Counted from the first letter of the stretch, positions 9,287 to 20,428 are shown. The stretch: 64,000 bases of DNA from Ramlibacter tataouinensis TTB310 (GCF_000215705.1 NC_015677.1:2430001-2494000), one strand, 5' to 3'. Numbers and translations: made by a program. Notes: a model not told the origin generated them from the letters alone.

Positions 9287-11065
9287 TTACAGGTCTTCGC
9301 TCCCAAGGAGCATCTCGGTGATGCCCTTGCCGGCCTGCACCATCGGGAACACGTTCTCGGTGGGGTCGGTGCGGAAGTCCATGAACACCGTGCGGTCCTT
9401 GAGCTTGCGCGCCTCGCGCAGCGCCGGCTCCACGTCGCGCGGATGCTCGATCAGCATGCCGACGTGGCCATAGGCCTCTGCCAGCTTCACGAAGTCGGGC
9501 AGCGCGTCCATGTAGCTGTGGCTGTAGCGGCCCTCGTAGTCCAGCTCCTGCCACTGGCGCACCATGCCCAGGTAGCGGTTGTTCAGCGACACCACCTTGA
9601 TCGGGGTCTTGTACTGCAGGCAGGTCGACAGCTCCTGGATGCACATCTGCACCGAGCCCTCGCCGGTGATGCAGTAGACCTCGCTGTCGGGCTTGGCCAG
9701 CTTGATGCCCATGGCGTAGGGGATGCCTACGCCCATGGTGCCCAGGCCGCCGGAGTTGATCCAGCGGCGCGGCTCGTCGAACTTGTAGTACTGGGCCGCC
9801 CACATCTGGTGCTGTCCCACGTCGGAGGTGATGTAGGTGTCCACGCCGCGCGTCATGTTGGACAGCGTTTCCACCACGTACTGCGGCTTGATCACGTCCT
9901 TGTTCTTGCGGTCGTACCTCAGGCAGTCGCGCTTGCGCCAGTCCTCGATGGTGCTCCACCAGGCGCCCAGGGCCTGGGCGTCGGGCTTGGCGGCGGACTC
10001 CTTGACCATGGCGATCAGCTCGGCCAGCACCTCCTTGACGTCGCCCACGATGGGGATGTCCACCTTCACCCGCTTGGAGATGCTGGAAGGGTCGACGTCG
10101 ATGTGGATGATCTTGCGCTCGTTCTGCGCGAAGTGCTTGGGATTGCCGATCACCCGGTCGTCGAAGCGCGCGCCCACCGCGAGCAGCACGTCGCAGTTCT
10201 GCATGGCGTTGTTGGCCTCGATGGTGCCGTGCATGCCCAGCATGCCCAGGAACCTGGCGGAAGAGGCCGGGTAGGCGCCCAGGCCCATCAGCGTGTTGGT
10301 GCAGGGATAGCCCAGCATGTCCACCAGCTCGCGCAGCTCGGCCGTGGCATTGCCCAGGATCACGCCGCCACCGGTGTAGACGTAGGGCCGCTTGGCCGCC
10401 AGCAGCAGCTGCAGCGCCTTGCGGATCTGCCCGCCGTGGCCCTTGTGCGCCGGCTTGTACGAACGCATCTCCACCCTGTCCGGATAGCCGGTCCAGGCGG
10501 TCTTGTTGAACGACACGTCCTTGGGGATGTCCACCACCACCGGGCCCGGGCGGCCGCTGCGGGCGATGTGGAATGCCTTGCGCATCACCTCGGCGAGGCT
10601 GCGCACGTCCTTGACCAGGAAATTGTGCTTGACGATGGGCCGGGTGATGCCCACGGTGTCGCACTCCTGGAAGGCATCCAGGCCGATCGCGTGGGTGGGC
10701 ACCTGGCCGGTGACGATCACCATCGGGATGCTATCCATGTAGGCCGTGGCGATGCCGGTGACCGCGTTGGTCACGCCGGGGCCCGAGGTCACCAGCGCCA
10801 CGCCGACGTCGCCAGTGGCGCGCGCGTAGCCGTCGGCGGCATGCACGGCCGCCTGCTCGTGGCGCACCAGCACGTGCTGGATGGTGTCCTGCTTGTAGAA
10901 GGCGTCGTAGATGTGCAGAACCGCGCCGCCCGGGTAACCCCAGACGTACTTGACGCCTTCGGCCTGCAGCGACTTGATCAGGATTTCGGCGCCGCGCAGC
11001 TCCTGCGGGTGCGCGGACTGGGCGGCGGCGGCCGCCGAGGCGAGCTCGGCCTTGGAGATTTCCAT
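9287..11065 (-). CDS. ilvB: Acetolactate synthase large (catalytic) subunit
   Basis: ThDP- and FAD-dependent enzyme making acetolactate or acetohydroxybutyrate from pyruvate. 592 residues. The ThDP glutamate region HEQAAVHAADGYARATG is near residue 80 and the C-terminal ThDP/Mg motif TGEGSVQM...LNNRYLGMVRQWQ is present. An Ala-rich N-terminal extension of about 18 residues precedes RGAEILIKSLQAEGV. ATG 11065 has AAAGG upstream; the longer frame to 11758 is antisense to the sigma factor and is rejected. First gene of the cluster; its promoter must lie in 11066-11344, shared with the divergent sigma factor. Confidence 0.96.
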   Translation of the reverse strand: MEISKAELASAAAAAQSAHPQELRGAEILIKSLQAEGVKYVWGYPGGAVLHIYDAFYKQDTIQHVLVRHEQAAVHAADGYARATGDVGVALVTSGPGVTNAVTGIATAYMDSIPMVIVTGQVPTHAIGLDAFQECDTVGITRPIVKHNFLVKDVRSLAEVMRKAFHIARSGRPGPVVVDIPKDVSFNKTAWTGYPDRVEMRSYKPAHKGHGGQIRKALQLLLAAKRPYVYTGGGVILGNATAELRELVDMLGYPCTNTLMGLGAYPASSARFLGMLGMHGTIEANNAMQNCDVLLAVGARFDDRVIGNPKHFAQNERKIIHIDVDPSSISKRVKVDIPIVGDVKEVLAELIAMVKESAAKPDAQALGAWWSTIEDWRKRDCLRYDRKNKDVIKPQYVVETLSNMTRGVDTYITSDVGQHQMWAAQYYKFDEPRRWINSGGLGTMGVGIPYAMGIKLAKPDSEVYCITGEGSVQMCIQELSTCLQYKTPIKVVSLNNRYLGMVRQWQELDYEGRYSHSYMDALPDFVKLAEAYGHVGMLIEHPRDVEPALREARKLKDRTVFMDFRTDPTENVFPMVQAGKGITEMLLGSEDL

Positions 11066-11344
11066 GTCGATCAACCTTTCGATTTTTCTCTGACGAAAAA
11101 CGTGGGGTGCCCCTTCGCGCGCTCTTGTGGAGCCGTGTCGGGACTTAGAGCACCGGGCCATGGGCGTGCCGATCGGGCCGCCGGGCCAAGGCTCGTTTGC
11201 CTTTTGACTTGCAGCGCGATTATGGCATTGCTGCACATCAGCGCCTGGCGCGCGCCGGGCGCGGTGCGATAATGCCGAGCCGCGCACCGTCCAGCCGGGC
11301 GGCGCACCGAAGAGACAAACGCCGCCGTCCCTGCGATCCGCGCC
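11066..11344. promoter_or_regulatory. Divergent regulatory region between ilvB and the sigma-factor operon
   Basis: 279 bases without a gene. Two extended -10 elements face away from each other: TGcCATAAT on the minus strand (CATAAT at 11224-11219, towards ilvB) and TGcGATAAT on the plus strand (GATAAT at 11268-11273, towards the sigma factor). Neither has a convincing -35. A TTGACT at 11204-11209 has no well-spaced -10. The ilvB leader would be about 150 bases; I found no leucine/valine-rich leader peptide with a convincing terminator in it. Confidence 0.35.
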
Positions 11345-11911
11345 TTGGCCACCGAACGAGAACTCTCCGATTTCCTCAAGAGCGTGGAGAAGCGGGCGTT
11401 CAAGCGCTCGCTCTACCACGTGCGCGACGAGGAGGCCGCGCTGGACATCGTGCAGGACAGCATGATGAAGCTGGCCGAGCACTACGGCGACAAGCCGCCA
11501 GCCGAGCTGCCCATGCTCTACCAGCGCATCCTGTCCAACTGCACCCTGGACTGGTTCCGCCGGCAGAAGACGCGCAAGGCGCTGTTCTCCAACATGAGCG
11601 ACTTCGAGTCGCCCGAGGACGACGGCGAGTTCGACCTGCTGGAAACTTACCTGGCGCAGGACAGCTCCCAGCAGGTGGAGAGCGCCGAGGACGCCACCCG
11701 CCGGGCCCAGGTGCTGCGGGAGATCGAGGCCCAGATCCAGGAATTGCCGGCTCGTCAACGGGAGGCGTTCCTAATGCGTTACTGGGAGGATATGGACGTG
11801 GCCGAAACGGCAGCGGCCATGGGCTGCTCGGAAGGCAGTGTCAAAACCCACTGCTCGCGCGCGGTCCAGGCCCTCAGCAGAGCTCTGAAGGCAAAGGGAA
11901 TACAAGCATGA
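11345..11911 (+). CDS. RNA polymerase sigma factor, sigma-70 family (ECF-like)
   Basis: 188 residues with region 2 (about 10-85, DEEAALDIVQDSMMKLAEHY...DWFRRQKTRKALF) and region 4 (about 122-180, LPARQREAFLMRYWEDMDVAETAAAMGCSEGSVKTHCSRAVQAL). The linker is acidic (SPEDDGEFDLLE). The start codon is TTG 11345, giving MATERELSDFLKSVEKRAF; no ATG exists until the middle of region 2, and no strong ribosome-binding site is visible. It overlaps the DUF3619 gene by ATGA, an arrangement typical of a sigma factor and a membrane partner. Target promoters unknown. Confidence 0.9.
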   Translation: MATERELSDFLKSVEKRAFKRSLYHVRDEEAALDIVQDSMMKLAEHYGDKPPAELPMLYQRILSNCTLDWFRRQKTRKALFSNMSDFESPEDDGEFDLLETYLAQDSSQQVESAEDATRRAQVLREIEAQIQELPARQREAFLMRYWEDMDVAETAAAMGCSEGSVKTHCSRAVQALSRALKAKGIQA

Positions 11912-12333
11912 CGCCCCACATCGCCCCTGCCGCATCGCTGCGGCTCGCGCAGGACCGCTTCGGCCGACGCCTGGCTGCCCGCCTGGATGCCGGCGCCGCC
12001 GAGCTGCCGCGCGACATCACCGAGCGGCTGCGTGCCGCCCGGGCCCAGGCCGTTACCCGGCGCAAGATCGCCGTGCCGCAGGCGGCCGGGGCGCTGGCCG
12101 CCGCCGGGCCGTCACCCGACCTCGGCAATTCCCGGCCCAGCCTGTGGGCCCGCATCGCCGCGGTCCTGCCGCTGCTGGCGCTGGCCGCCGGGCTGATCGC
12201 CATCCACGTCCTGCAGAACGAGCGCCGCGCCCGCGAACTGGCCGAAGTCGACGCGGCCCTGCTCACCGACGATCTGCCGCCGTCGGCCTATACCGACCCC
12301 GGCTTCGTGCAGTTCCTCAAGAACGACCAGTAA
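11908..12333 (+). CDS. DUF3619 single-pass membrane protein (possible anti-sigma factor)
   Basis: 141 residues: a charged cytoplasmic-looking N-terminal part (1-85) with RLAQDRFGRRLAARLDAGAAELP, one transmembrane helix (about 86-104, LWARIAAVLPLLALAAGL) and a short tail ending SAYTDPGFVQFLKNDQ. The family is DUF3619, of unknown function. Its ATGA overlap with a sigma factor and its one-helix topology suggest a membrane anti-sigma role; this is inference, and no zinc-binding HxxxCxxC motif is seen. Confidence 0.8.
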   Translation: MTPHIAPAASLRLAQDRFGRRLAARLDAGAAELPRDITERLRAARAQAVTRRKIAVPQAAGALAAAGPSPDLGNSRPSLWARIAAVLPLLALAAGLIAIHVLQNERRARELAEVDAALLTDDLPPSAYTDPGFVQFLKNDQ

Positions 12334-12341
12334 GCCCCGCC

Positions 12342-12938
12342 ATGCCGCCGCGCCGCGCCCTTCTGTCCTTCGCGCTGGCCCTGACGGCAGCCTGCGCCGT
12401 GGCCGTCCCGGCGCCGGCGCAGACGGCGCCTCCCGCCGGGGCACGCGGGGCGGCCTCCGGCGCCAAGGCGGCACGCGCTTCCGACTGGGCGGAGTTGACC
12501 CCTGCGCAACAGCAGGCCCTCGCGCCGCTGGCGCCCCACTGGAGCGGCATCAGCACGGCGCAAAAGCGCAAATGGCTGGCCTTGTCGCGCAATTTCGACA
12601 GCCTGCCGCCACCGGAACAGGCCAAGCTGCACAGCCGCATGACCGACTGGGTGGCGCTGAGCCCGCAGCAGCGCACCCAGGCCCGCCTCAACTTCGGCGA
12701 GACGCGCCAGCTCTCGCCTGACGACAGGCGGGCCAAGTGGGAGGCTTACCAGGCCTTGCCGACCGAGGAGAAGCGCAAGCTGGCGGCCCGCGCGGCGCCC
12801 AAGACACCGGCCACGGCGGCGGCTGTCAAGCCGGTGCCGCCGCAGAAGCTGGCCCGCGTGCCGCAGCGCCAGGACAACGCCAGGCCGCCGCGCATCGCGG
12901 CCGAGCCGCAGCCGGCCACCCCGGCGCCGGCCCGCTGA
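12342..12938 (+). CDS. DUF3106 secreted protein
   Basis: 198 residues with a signal peptide (cut near AVPAPAQ-TAP). The body contains repeated W/L-rich helical units: WAELTPAQQQALAPLAPHW, then QKRKWLALSRNFDSLPPPEQ, then WVALSPQQRTQARLNF and KWEAYQALPTEEKRKL. This is the DUF3106 pattern. The C-terminal 60 residues are Pro/Ala/Lys-rich and low complexity. Function unknown; probably a periplasmic protein of the same stress operon as the sigma factor and DUF3619. Confidence 0.82.
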   Translation: MPPRRALLSFALALTAACAVAVPAPAQTAPPAGARGAASGAKAARASDWAELTPAQQQALAPLAPHWSGISTAQKRKWLALSRNFDSLPPPEQAKLHSRMTDWVALSPQQRTQARLNFGETRQLSPDDRRAKWEAYQALPTEEKRKLAARAAPKTPATAAAVKPVPPQKLARVPQRQDNARPPRIAAEPQPATPAPAR

Positions 12939-12948
12939 GGTTGGTGCG

Positions 12949-13485
12949 GTGACGTTGTCCCCCGGGCCAGGCGGCCCGCCGTCCGCCGCGCCTGCTGGCC
13001 CGCACCCCCTGCAAGCTCCCAGCCTGCGCCGCCGCATGGCCAGCTGGCTGTACGAGGGCGTGCTGCTGTTCGGCGTCGTCGTGCCGGCCGGCCTGGTCTT
13101 CAGCGTGCTCACCGACATGCGCCACGCACTGGAGCAGCGCTCGCTGTTCGTCGGCTTCCTGTTCCTGGTGCTGGGCGCTTACTGCAGCTTCTTCTGGTGG
13201 AAGGGACAGACCCTGGCCATGAAGACCTGGCGCATCCGCGTGCTCGACCGGCACGGCCGGCGCCTGACGCCGCTGCGGGCAGCCGTGCGCTATGTCTTCA
13301 GCTGGATCTGGATCCTGCCGCCGCTGGCGATGTTCCAGGCCCGACGGTTCTCGGTGGCCGAGGTGCTGGTGCTGTTCATCGCCTGGGTGGCCCTGTGGGC
13401 GCTGCTCAGCCGCTTCCACCCGCAGCGCCAGTTCTGGCACGACGCCTTTGCCGGCACGCGGCTGGTGAGCGAACCGCCGCGCTGA
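12949..13485 (+). CDS. RDD-family membrane protein
   Basis: 178 residues starting with GTG 12949, 10 bases after the DUF3106 stop. A Pro/Gly-rich N-terminus leads to PSLRRRMASWLYEGVLLFG, the first RDD helix; further helices lie at about 63-82, 118-133 and 138-155. The segment WKGQTLAMKTWRIRVLDRHGRRLTPLRAAVRY is the typical RDD core. Members are often transporters or channels of unknown substrate. It closes the sigma-factor operon. Confidence 0.87.
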   Translation: MTLSPGPGGPPSAAPAGPHPLQAPSLRRRMASWLYEGVLLFGVVVPAGLVFSVLTDMRHALEQRSLFVGFLFLVLGAYCSFFWWKGQTLAMKTWRIRVLDRHGRRLTPLRAAVRYVFSWIWILPPLAMFQARRFSVAEVLVLFIAWVALWALLSRFHPQRQFWHDAFAGTRLVSEPPR

Positions 13486-13513
13486 GCCGACTCGGCCTTG
13501 GCGGTGCGCGAAA

Positions 13514-14158
13514 ATGCCTGCCATGTCCGCCCTACCCGCCGCGTCCCCCACCGAACTCGCCCTCCATCAATCAAGCCCCAGCTTTTCCGTCTGCGTCTAC
13601 TGCGGCTCCCGCAACGGCATGGCCGCGCCCTTCGTCCAGGCCGCCCAGACGGTGGGCCGCTGGATCGGCGAACGTGGCGGCCAGCTGGTCTACGGAGGCG
13701 GCAACAACGGCCTGATGGGCCTGGCGGCCGATGCCGCGCTGGCCGCCGGCGGGCGCGTGGTGGGCATCATCCCGCAGGCCCTGGTCGACAAGGAATGGGC
13801 CAAGCGCGACTGCACCGAGCTGCACATCGTGGACAGCATGCACGACCGCAAGCGGATGATGGCCGAGCGGGCCGACGCCTTCATCGCGCTGCCCGGCGGC
13901 ATCGGCACTTTCGAGGAATTCTTCGAGGTCTGGACCTGGCGCCAGCTGGGCTACCACGACAAGCCGGTGGGGTTGCTCGACGTGGACGGCTACTACCAGC
14001 CCCTGCTGGCCTTCCTGCAATCGGCGGTGCGGCACGGCTTCATGAACGACTGGCAGATGGACCTCATCCGCGTGGGCAGCGACGCCCCGGCGCTGCTGCA
14101 GTCGCTGGTGCAGGACGCCGGGATGAACGCCGGCACCACCGACCTGTCACGGATCTGA
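13514..14158 (+). CDS. TIGR00730 Rossmann-fold protein (LOG family nucleotide phosphoribohydrolase)
   Basis: 214 residues. Family members cleave nucleoside 5'-monophosphates, including cytokinin ribotides, to base plus ribose 5-phosphate. The diagnostic motif PGGIGTFEEFFE (residues about 128-139) and the upstream GGGNNGLMG and VDSMHDRKRMM are all present. ATG 13514 begins MPAMSALPA; a second ATG four codons later is equally possible. It converges with glnB, 15 bases apart. Physiological substrate in this organism is unknown. Confidence 0.9.
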   Translation: MPAMSALPAASPTELALHQSSPSFSVCVYCGSRNGMAAPFVQAAQTVGRWIGERGGQLVYGGGNNGLMGLAADAALAAGGRVVGIIPQALVDKEWAKRDCTELHIVDSMHDRKRMMAERADAFIALPGGIGTFEEFFEVWTWRQLGYHDKPVGLLDVDGYYQPLLAFLQSAVRHGFMNDWQMDLIRVGSDAPALLQSLVQDAGMNAGTTDLSRI

Positions 14159-14173
14159 GGGCCGCAGCGGGCT

Positions 14174-14551
<378 letters not shown>

Positions 14552-16216
14552 TCAGGCACGGAAGTGCCCGGTAATAGGATAGCGCCAGTCCTTGCCGAAG
14601 CTGCGATGGGTGACCCGGATGCCCACCGGCGCCTGGCGCCGCTTGTACTCGTTGACGCGGATCATGCGCGCCACCCGCTCCACCACCGCCCGGTCGAAGC
14701 CGTCGGCCACGATCTGCTCCACCCCCTGGTCGTCCTCCATGTAGCGCTGCAGGATGGCGTCCAGCACCTCGTAGGGCGGCAGGCTGTCCTGGTCGACCTG
14801 GCCGGCCCGCAGCTCGGCGCTGGGCGGCCGCGTGATGATGCGTTCGGGGATGGGGCCGGCGCCGGCGCCGTACGGATCGTGCTGGTTGCGCCAGCGGGCC
14901 AGGCGGAACACCGTGGTCTTGAGCACGTCCTTGATGACGGCGAAGCCGCCGGCCATGTCGCCGTACAGCGTGCAGTAGCCGGTGGCCATCTCGCTCTTGT
15001 TGCCGGTGGTCAGCACGATGCTGCCGAACTTGTTCGACAGCGCCATCAGCAGCACGCCGCGGATGCGGGCCTGGATGTTCTCCTCGGTCGTGTCCTCGGC
15101 CAGGCCCTGGAATTCCTTGGCCAGCGCGGCCTTGAAGGCCTCGAACTGCGGCGCGATGGAGATCTCGTCGTAGCGCACGCCCAGGCGGGCGGCCATGTCG
15201 CGCGCGTCGATCCACGAGATGTCCGCGGTGTAGGGCGAGGGCATCATCACCGCCCGCACCTTGTCCTTGCCCAGCGCGTCGACGGCGATGGCCAGCACCA
15301 GGGCCGAGTCGATGCCGCCCGACAGTCCCAGCAGCACGCCCGGAAAACCGTTCTTGCCCACGTAGTCGCGCACGCCCATGACCAGCGCGTCCCACAGGTC
15401 GGCCTCGGCGTCGGCGGGCGGCACGAGCTGGCCGGACAGCGCCAGCGCCTCCCCCTGCCGCTCGCATTGCACGCTGAACAGCCCTTCGCGAAAGCCCGGC
15501 GCGCGCGCCACCAGCGCGCCTTCGGCGTCGACGGCGAACGAGCCGCCGTCGAACACCACCTCGTCCTGGCCTCCCACCAGCGCCGCGTACACCAGCGGCA
15601 GGCCCATGACGCGGGCGCGGTCGGCCATCCGGGCGTAGCGCTCGGCGTCCTTGCCGATGTGGAAGGGCGAGGCATTGATCACGGCCAGCAGCTCGGCGCC
15701 GGACTCCTTGGCCAGCAGGGCCGGCTCCTCGAACCAGGCGTCCTCGCAGATGAGCAGGCCCACGCTCACGCCTTCGACCTGGAACACGCAGCTGCCCTGC
15801 CCCGGCGTGAAGTAGCGCCGTTCGTCGAACACCTGGTAGTTGGGCAGCTCGCGCTTGGCGTAGGTTTCGATCACGCGGCCCTCGGTGACCACGCTGGCGG
15901 CATTGAGCCGGCGCTGCACGCGCACCGACTTGCTGCGGACGTCGCCGCCGGTGGGATGCCCGATCACCACATGCAGCCCCTTCAACCCCGCGAGCTCGCG
16001 GGCCACCGTTTTGACGGCATCATCGCAGGCGGCGATGAAGGCGGGCCGCAGGAACAGGTCCTCGGCCGCGTAGCCGCAGATCGACAGCTCAGGCGTGAGC
16101 ACCAGGCGCGCGCCTTGCTCGTAAGCGCGGCGCGCCGCGTCGATGATTCTGCGCGCATTGCCAGGCATGTCGCCGACCACGAAGTTCAGCTGGGCGGTAC
16201 AGATGTTGAGGGCCAT
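14552..16216 (-). CDS. nadE: Glutamine-dependent NAD+ synthase
   Basis: Last step of NAD synthesis with an attached glutaminase. 554 residues. The N-terminal nitrilase-like domain (1-260) shows the Glu-Lys-Cys triad regions LTPELSICGYAAEDLF, KRELPNYQVFDERRYF and LLICEDAWFE. The C-terminal synthetase domain has the P-loop LSGGIDSALVLAIAVDALG and SKFG-type segment ALSNKFGSIVLTTGNKSE. ATG 16216 gives MALNICTAQLNFVVGD; a TTG two codons earlier is less likely. The start codon overlaps that of the divergent GNAT gene in a single CATG. Confidence 0.95.
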   Translation of the reverse strand: MALNICTAQLNFVVGDMPGNARRIIDAARRAYEQGARLVLTPELSICGYAAEDLFLRPAFIAACDDAVKTVARELAGLKGLHVVIGHPTGGDVRSKSVRVQRRLNAASVVTEGRVIETYAKRELPNYQVFDERRYFTPGQGSCVFQVEGVSVGLLICEDAWFEEPALLAKESGAELLAVINASPFHIGKDAERYARMADRARVMGLPLVYAALVGGQDEVVFDGGSFAVDAEGALVARAPGFREGLFSVQCERQGEALALSGQLVPPADAEADLWDALVMGVRDYVGKNGFPGVLLGLSGGIDSALVLAIAVDALGKDKVRAVMMPSPYTADISWIDARDMAARLGVRYDEISIAPQFEAFKAALAKEFQGLAEDTTEENIQARIRGVLLMALSNKFGSIVLTTGNKSEMATGYCTLYGDMAGGFAVIKDVLKTTVFRLARWRNQHDPYGAGAGPIPERIITRPPSAELRAGQVDQDSLPPYEVLDAILQRYMEDDQGVEQIVADGFDRAVVERVARMIRVNEYKRRQAPVGIRVTHRSFGKDWRYPITGHFRA

Positions 16217-17450
16217 GACCAACGTTGCGGCAACAGTGAAAAAAGACCCGATCGATTATGTCACCCGGGTCCTGGACTCGCCGCTCGGTGTAGGACAGGA
16301 CGCCTGGAACCGGCTGCTGGCCGCCCAGCGGGACGCCACCCCCTTCATGCGCCACGAGTACCTCGCCGCCCTGCACGGCAGCGGCAGCGCGGTGCCGGCC
16401 AGCGGCTGGACGCCCCGCTTCGTCACGCTCTGGCGCGGCGACGAGCTGCATGGGGCCTGCGCGCTGTACCTCAAGGACCATTCCTACGGCGAGTACGTGT
16501 TCGACTGGGCCTGGGCCAACGCCTACGAGCAGCACGGGCTGTCGTACTACCCCAAGGCCCTGGTGGCCGTGCCCTTCACCCCCGTGCCCGGCGCTCGCCT
16601 GCTGGCGTGCGATGCGAAGGCGCGGCGCGCGCTGGTCGAGGCGCTGCTGAAGCTGTGCCGCCAGGAGCAGCTGTCGTCGCTGCACCTGCTGTTCCTGTCG
16701 GAGGACGACGCCCGGGCCTGCGAAGGCGCCGGCCTGATGGCCCGGCACACCGTGCAGTTCCACTGGACCAACGCCGGCTACGCCAGCTTCGACGATTTCC
16801 TGGCGGGCCTGGCCCAGGACAAGCGCAAGAAGATCCGCCAGGAGCGGCGCAAGGTGCAGGAGGCCGGCGTGGCCTTCCGCGTGCGGCGCGGCGCCGAGAT
16901 CACCACGGCCGACTGGGACTTCTTCTACCGCTGCTACGAGCGCACCTACCGCGAGCACGGCAACCCGCCCTACCTCACGCGCGGCTTCTTCCGCCGCATG
17001 GCGTCCGACATGCCCGGGAACTGGGTGCTGTTCGTCGCCGAGCGCGCCGGCAAGCCCATCGCCAGCAGCCTGATCGCGGTGGGCCCCGATGCCCCGGCGG
17101 CCCAGGGTGCCATGGACAAGCCTTCCGAGGCCGCCTACGGCCGCTACTGGGGCGCCCTGGAGCGGGTGGATTGCCTGCACTTCGAGGCCTGCTACTACCA
17201 GCCGCTGGAGTGGTGCATCGCCCACGGGCTGACCCGCTTCGAGGGCGGCGCCCAGGGCGAGCACAAGATGGCCCGGGCGCTGATGCCGGTGATGACGCAC
17301 AGCGCGCATTGGCTGGCCCATCCCGCCTTTGCCGATGCGGTGGAGCGCTTCCTGGAGCGCGAGGGCCAGGGCGTGGCCCGGTACCTGGAGCACCTGGAGC
17401 AGCGCAACCCGTTCCGGCAGGCAGAGGCGGATCAGGACCTGCCGAAGTAG
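16215..17450 (+). CDS. GNAT-superfamily protein, FemAB-like (COG3146 type)
   Basis: 411 residues with the fold of peptidoglycan/peptidyl aminoacyl-transfer GNAT proteins of the COG3146 group. Recognisable parts are FMRHEYLAALHGSGSAVPASGW, AWANAYEQHGLSYYPKALVAVPFTPVPG and YWGALERVDCLHFEACYYQPLEWCI followed by GLTRFEGGAQGEHKMARALMP. Substrate is not known for this family. ATG 16215 is chosen because residues DYVTRVLDS soon after belong to the conserved start; GTG 16236 is an alternative. The gene ends 7 bases from convergent ppa. Confidence 0.85.
   Translation: MTNVAATVKKDPIDYVTRVLDSPLGVGQDAWNRLLAAQRDATPFMRHEYLAALHGSGSAVPASGWTPRFVTLWRGDELHGACALYLKDHSYGEYVFDWAWANAYEQHGLSYYPKALVAVPFTPVPGARLLACDAKARRALVEALLKLCRQEQLSSLHLLFLSEDDARACEGAGLMARHTVQFHWTNAGYASFDDFLAGLAQDKRKKIRQERRKVQEAGVAFRVRRGAEITTADWDFFYRCYERTYREHGNPPYLTRGFFRRMASDMPGNWVLFVAERAGKPIASSLIAVGPDAPAAQGAMDKPSEAAYGRYWGALERVDCLHFEACYYQPLEWCIAHGLTRFEGGAQGEHKMARALMPVMTHSAHWLAHPAFADAVERFLEREGQGVARYLEHLEQRNPFRQAEADQDLPK
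16255..16263 (-). promoter_or_regulatory. Possible extended -10 promoter of nadE inside the GNAT gene
   Basis: Minus strand TGaCATAAT (16263-16255). The predicted start would be near 16248, giving a leader of about 30 bases for nadE. No -35 match. It lies within the first 20 codons of the divergent GNAT gene. Confidence 0.35.
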
Positions 17451-17457
17451 CGAAAGC

Positions 17458-17994
17458 TCAGCCGCTCTGCTTCTTGTAGTTCTCGATCCCGTCCAGGACT
17501 TCCTTCTTGGCCGATTCCGGGCCTTCCCAGCCCAGCACCTTGACCCACTTGCCGGGCTCCAGGTCCTTGTAGTGCTCGAAGAAGTGCGAGATGGTCTTCA
17601 GGCGCAGCGGGTTCAGGTCCTCGGGCTTTTGCCACTGGGTGTAGAGCGAGCACTTCTTGTCGACCGGCACGGCCAGCAGCTTGCTGTCCTCGCCGGCCTC
17701 GTCCTGCATCTTCAGGATGCCGATGGCGCGGCAGGTCACGACCACGCCGGGGATCAGCGGCACCGGCGTGATCACCAGCACGTCCACCGGGTCGCCGTCG
17801 CCGCTGAGCGTCTTGGGCACGTAGCCGTAGTTGGTGGGGTAGTGCATGGACGTGCTCATGAACCGGTCCACGAAGATGGCGCCCGATTCCTTGTCCACCT
17901 CGTACTTGACGGGATCGGCGTTCATCGGGATCTCGATGATCACGTTGAACGCGTCGGGGACGTGCTTGCCGGGGGTGACTTTGTCGAGGGACAT
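17458..17994 (-). CDS. ppa: Soluble inorganic pyrophosphatase, family I
   Basis: Hydrolyses cytoplasmic PPi to phosphate, Mg2+ dependent. 178 residues, the normal bacterial hexameric type. Active-site landmarks: [39 protein letters not shown] and the signature [10 protein letters not shown] Lys/Tyr pair [21 protein letters not shown] near the C-terminus is also conserved. ATG 17994 ([11 protein letters not shown]). The divergent neighbour hppA is the membrane-bound PPase, so both ways of disposing of PPi are encoded side by side. Confidence 0.97.
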   Translation of the reverse strand: MSLDKVTPGKHVPDAFNVIIEIPMNADPVKYEVDKESGAIFVDRFMSTSMHYPTNYGYVPKTLSGDGDPVDVLVITPVPLIPGVVVTCRAIGILKMQDEAGEDSKLLAVPVDKKCSLYTQWQKPEDLNPLRLKTISHFFEHYKDLEPGKWVKVLGWEGPESAKKEVLDGIENYKKQSG

Positions 17995-18066
17995 GCTGGT
18001 TGCTTCGCGTGGTAAGTAAGGGAAACAGGGCTCGGGAAAAACCCTGATTCTAGGTTTAGGCCAGCG

Positions 18067-18234
18067 TTGGCGGGCCGGCCGTCATGGGCCCGCCGTAGGT
18101 TTGCGCTTATATTGCGCCGGTTGGCCAATCGTCTCCCGTCATCGGATTGGGGAGCCACGAGGAAGCAACGCAGCGGAGGCACCGCTCGCGTTGGCGCCTC
18201 CTCCACGCTCAACAAGGACGACAGGAGAAGTGAG
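18067..18234 (+). promoter_or_regulatory. Long structured leader region of hppA
   Basis: The 240-base ppa-hppA gap holds several strong potential hairpins on the plus strand: GGCGGGCC with GGGCCCGCC (18069-18094), CCAATC with GATTGG (around 18125-18150), and GGAGGC with GCCTCC (around 18175-18202). A TATATT at 18108-18113 could be a -10 but lacks a -35. The gene's AGGAG lies 7 bases before ATG 18235. I do not recognise a known riboswitch class here. Confidence 0.35.
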
Positions 18235-20373
<2,139 letters not shown>

Positions 20374-20395
20374 GCCGGCCGCTTTGCGCGATCCC

Positions 20396-20418
20396 AGGCC
20401 CGCTTCGGCGGGCCTTTT
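20396..20418 (+). terminator. Rho-independent terminator of hppA
   Basis: Perfect 8-base stem AGGCCCGC/GCGGGCCT with a TTCG tetraloop and TTTT, 22 bases after the hppA stop. Confidence 0.88.
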
Positions 20419-20428
20419 CCATTTGCCG

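Noticed and set aside
11071..11235. A 55-codon frame upstream of ilvB (MCSNAIIALQVKRQ...) as an ilv leader peptide
   Set aside because: It has only two Ile codons and no Val/Leu cluster, and the hairpin near 11085-11110 is too weak for a terminator. The predicted -10 would also place its start before the transcript.
18120..18215. Resemblance of GAGGAAGCAACGCAGCGG in the hppA leader to the SAH riboswitch core
   Set aside because: The diagnostic pairing and the later AGGCTCG-type segment are absent, and hppA is not a methionine-cycle gene. No fluoride-riboswitch motifs were found either.
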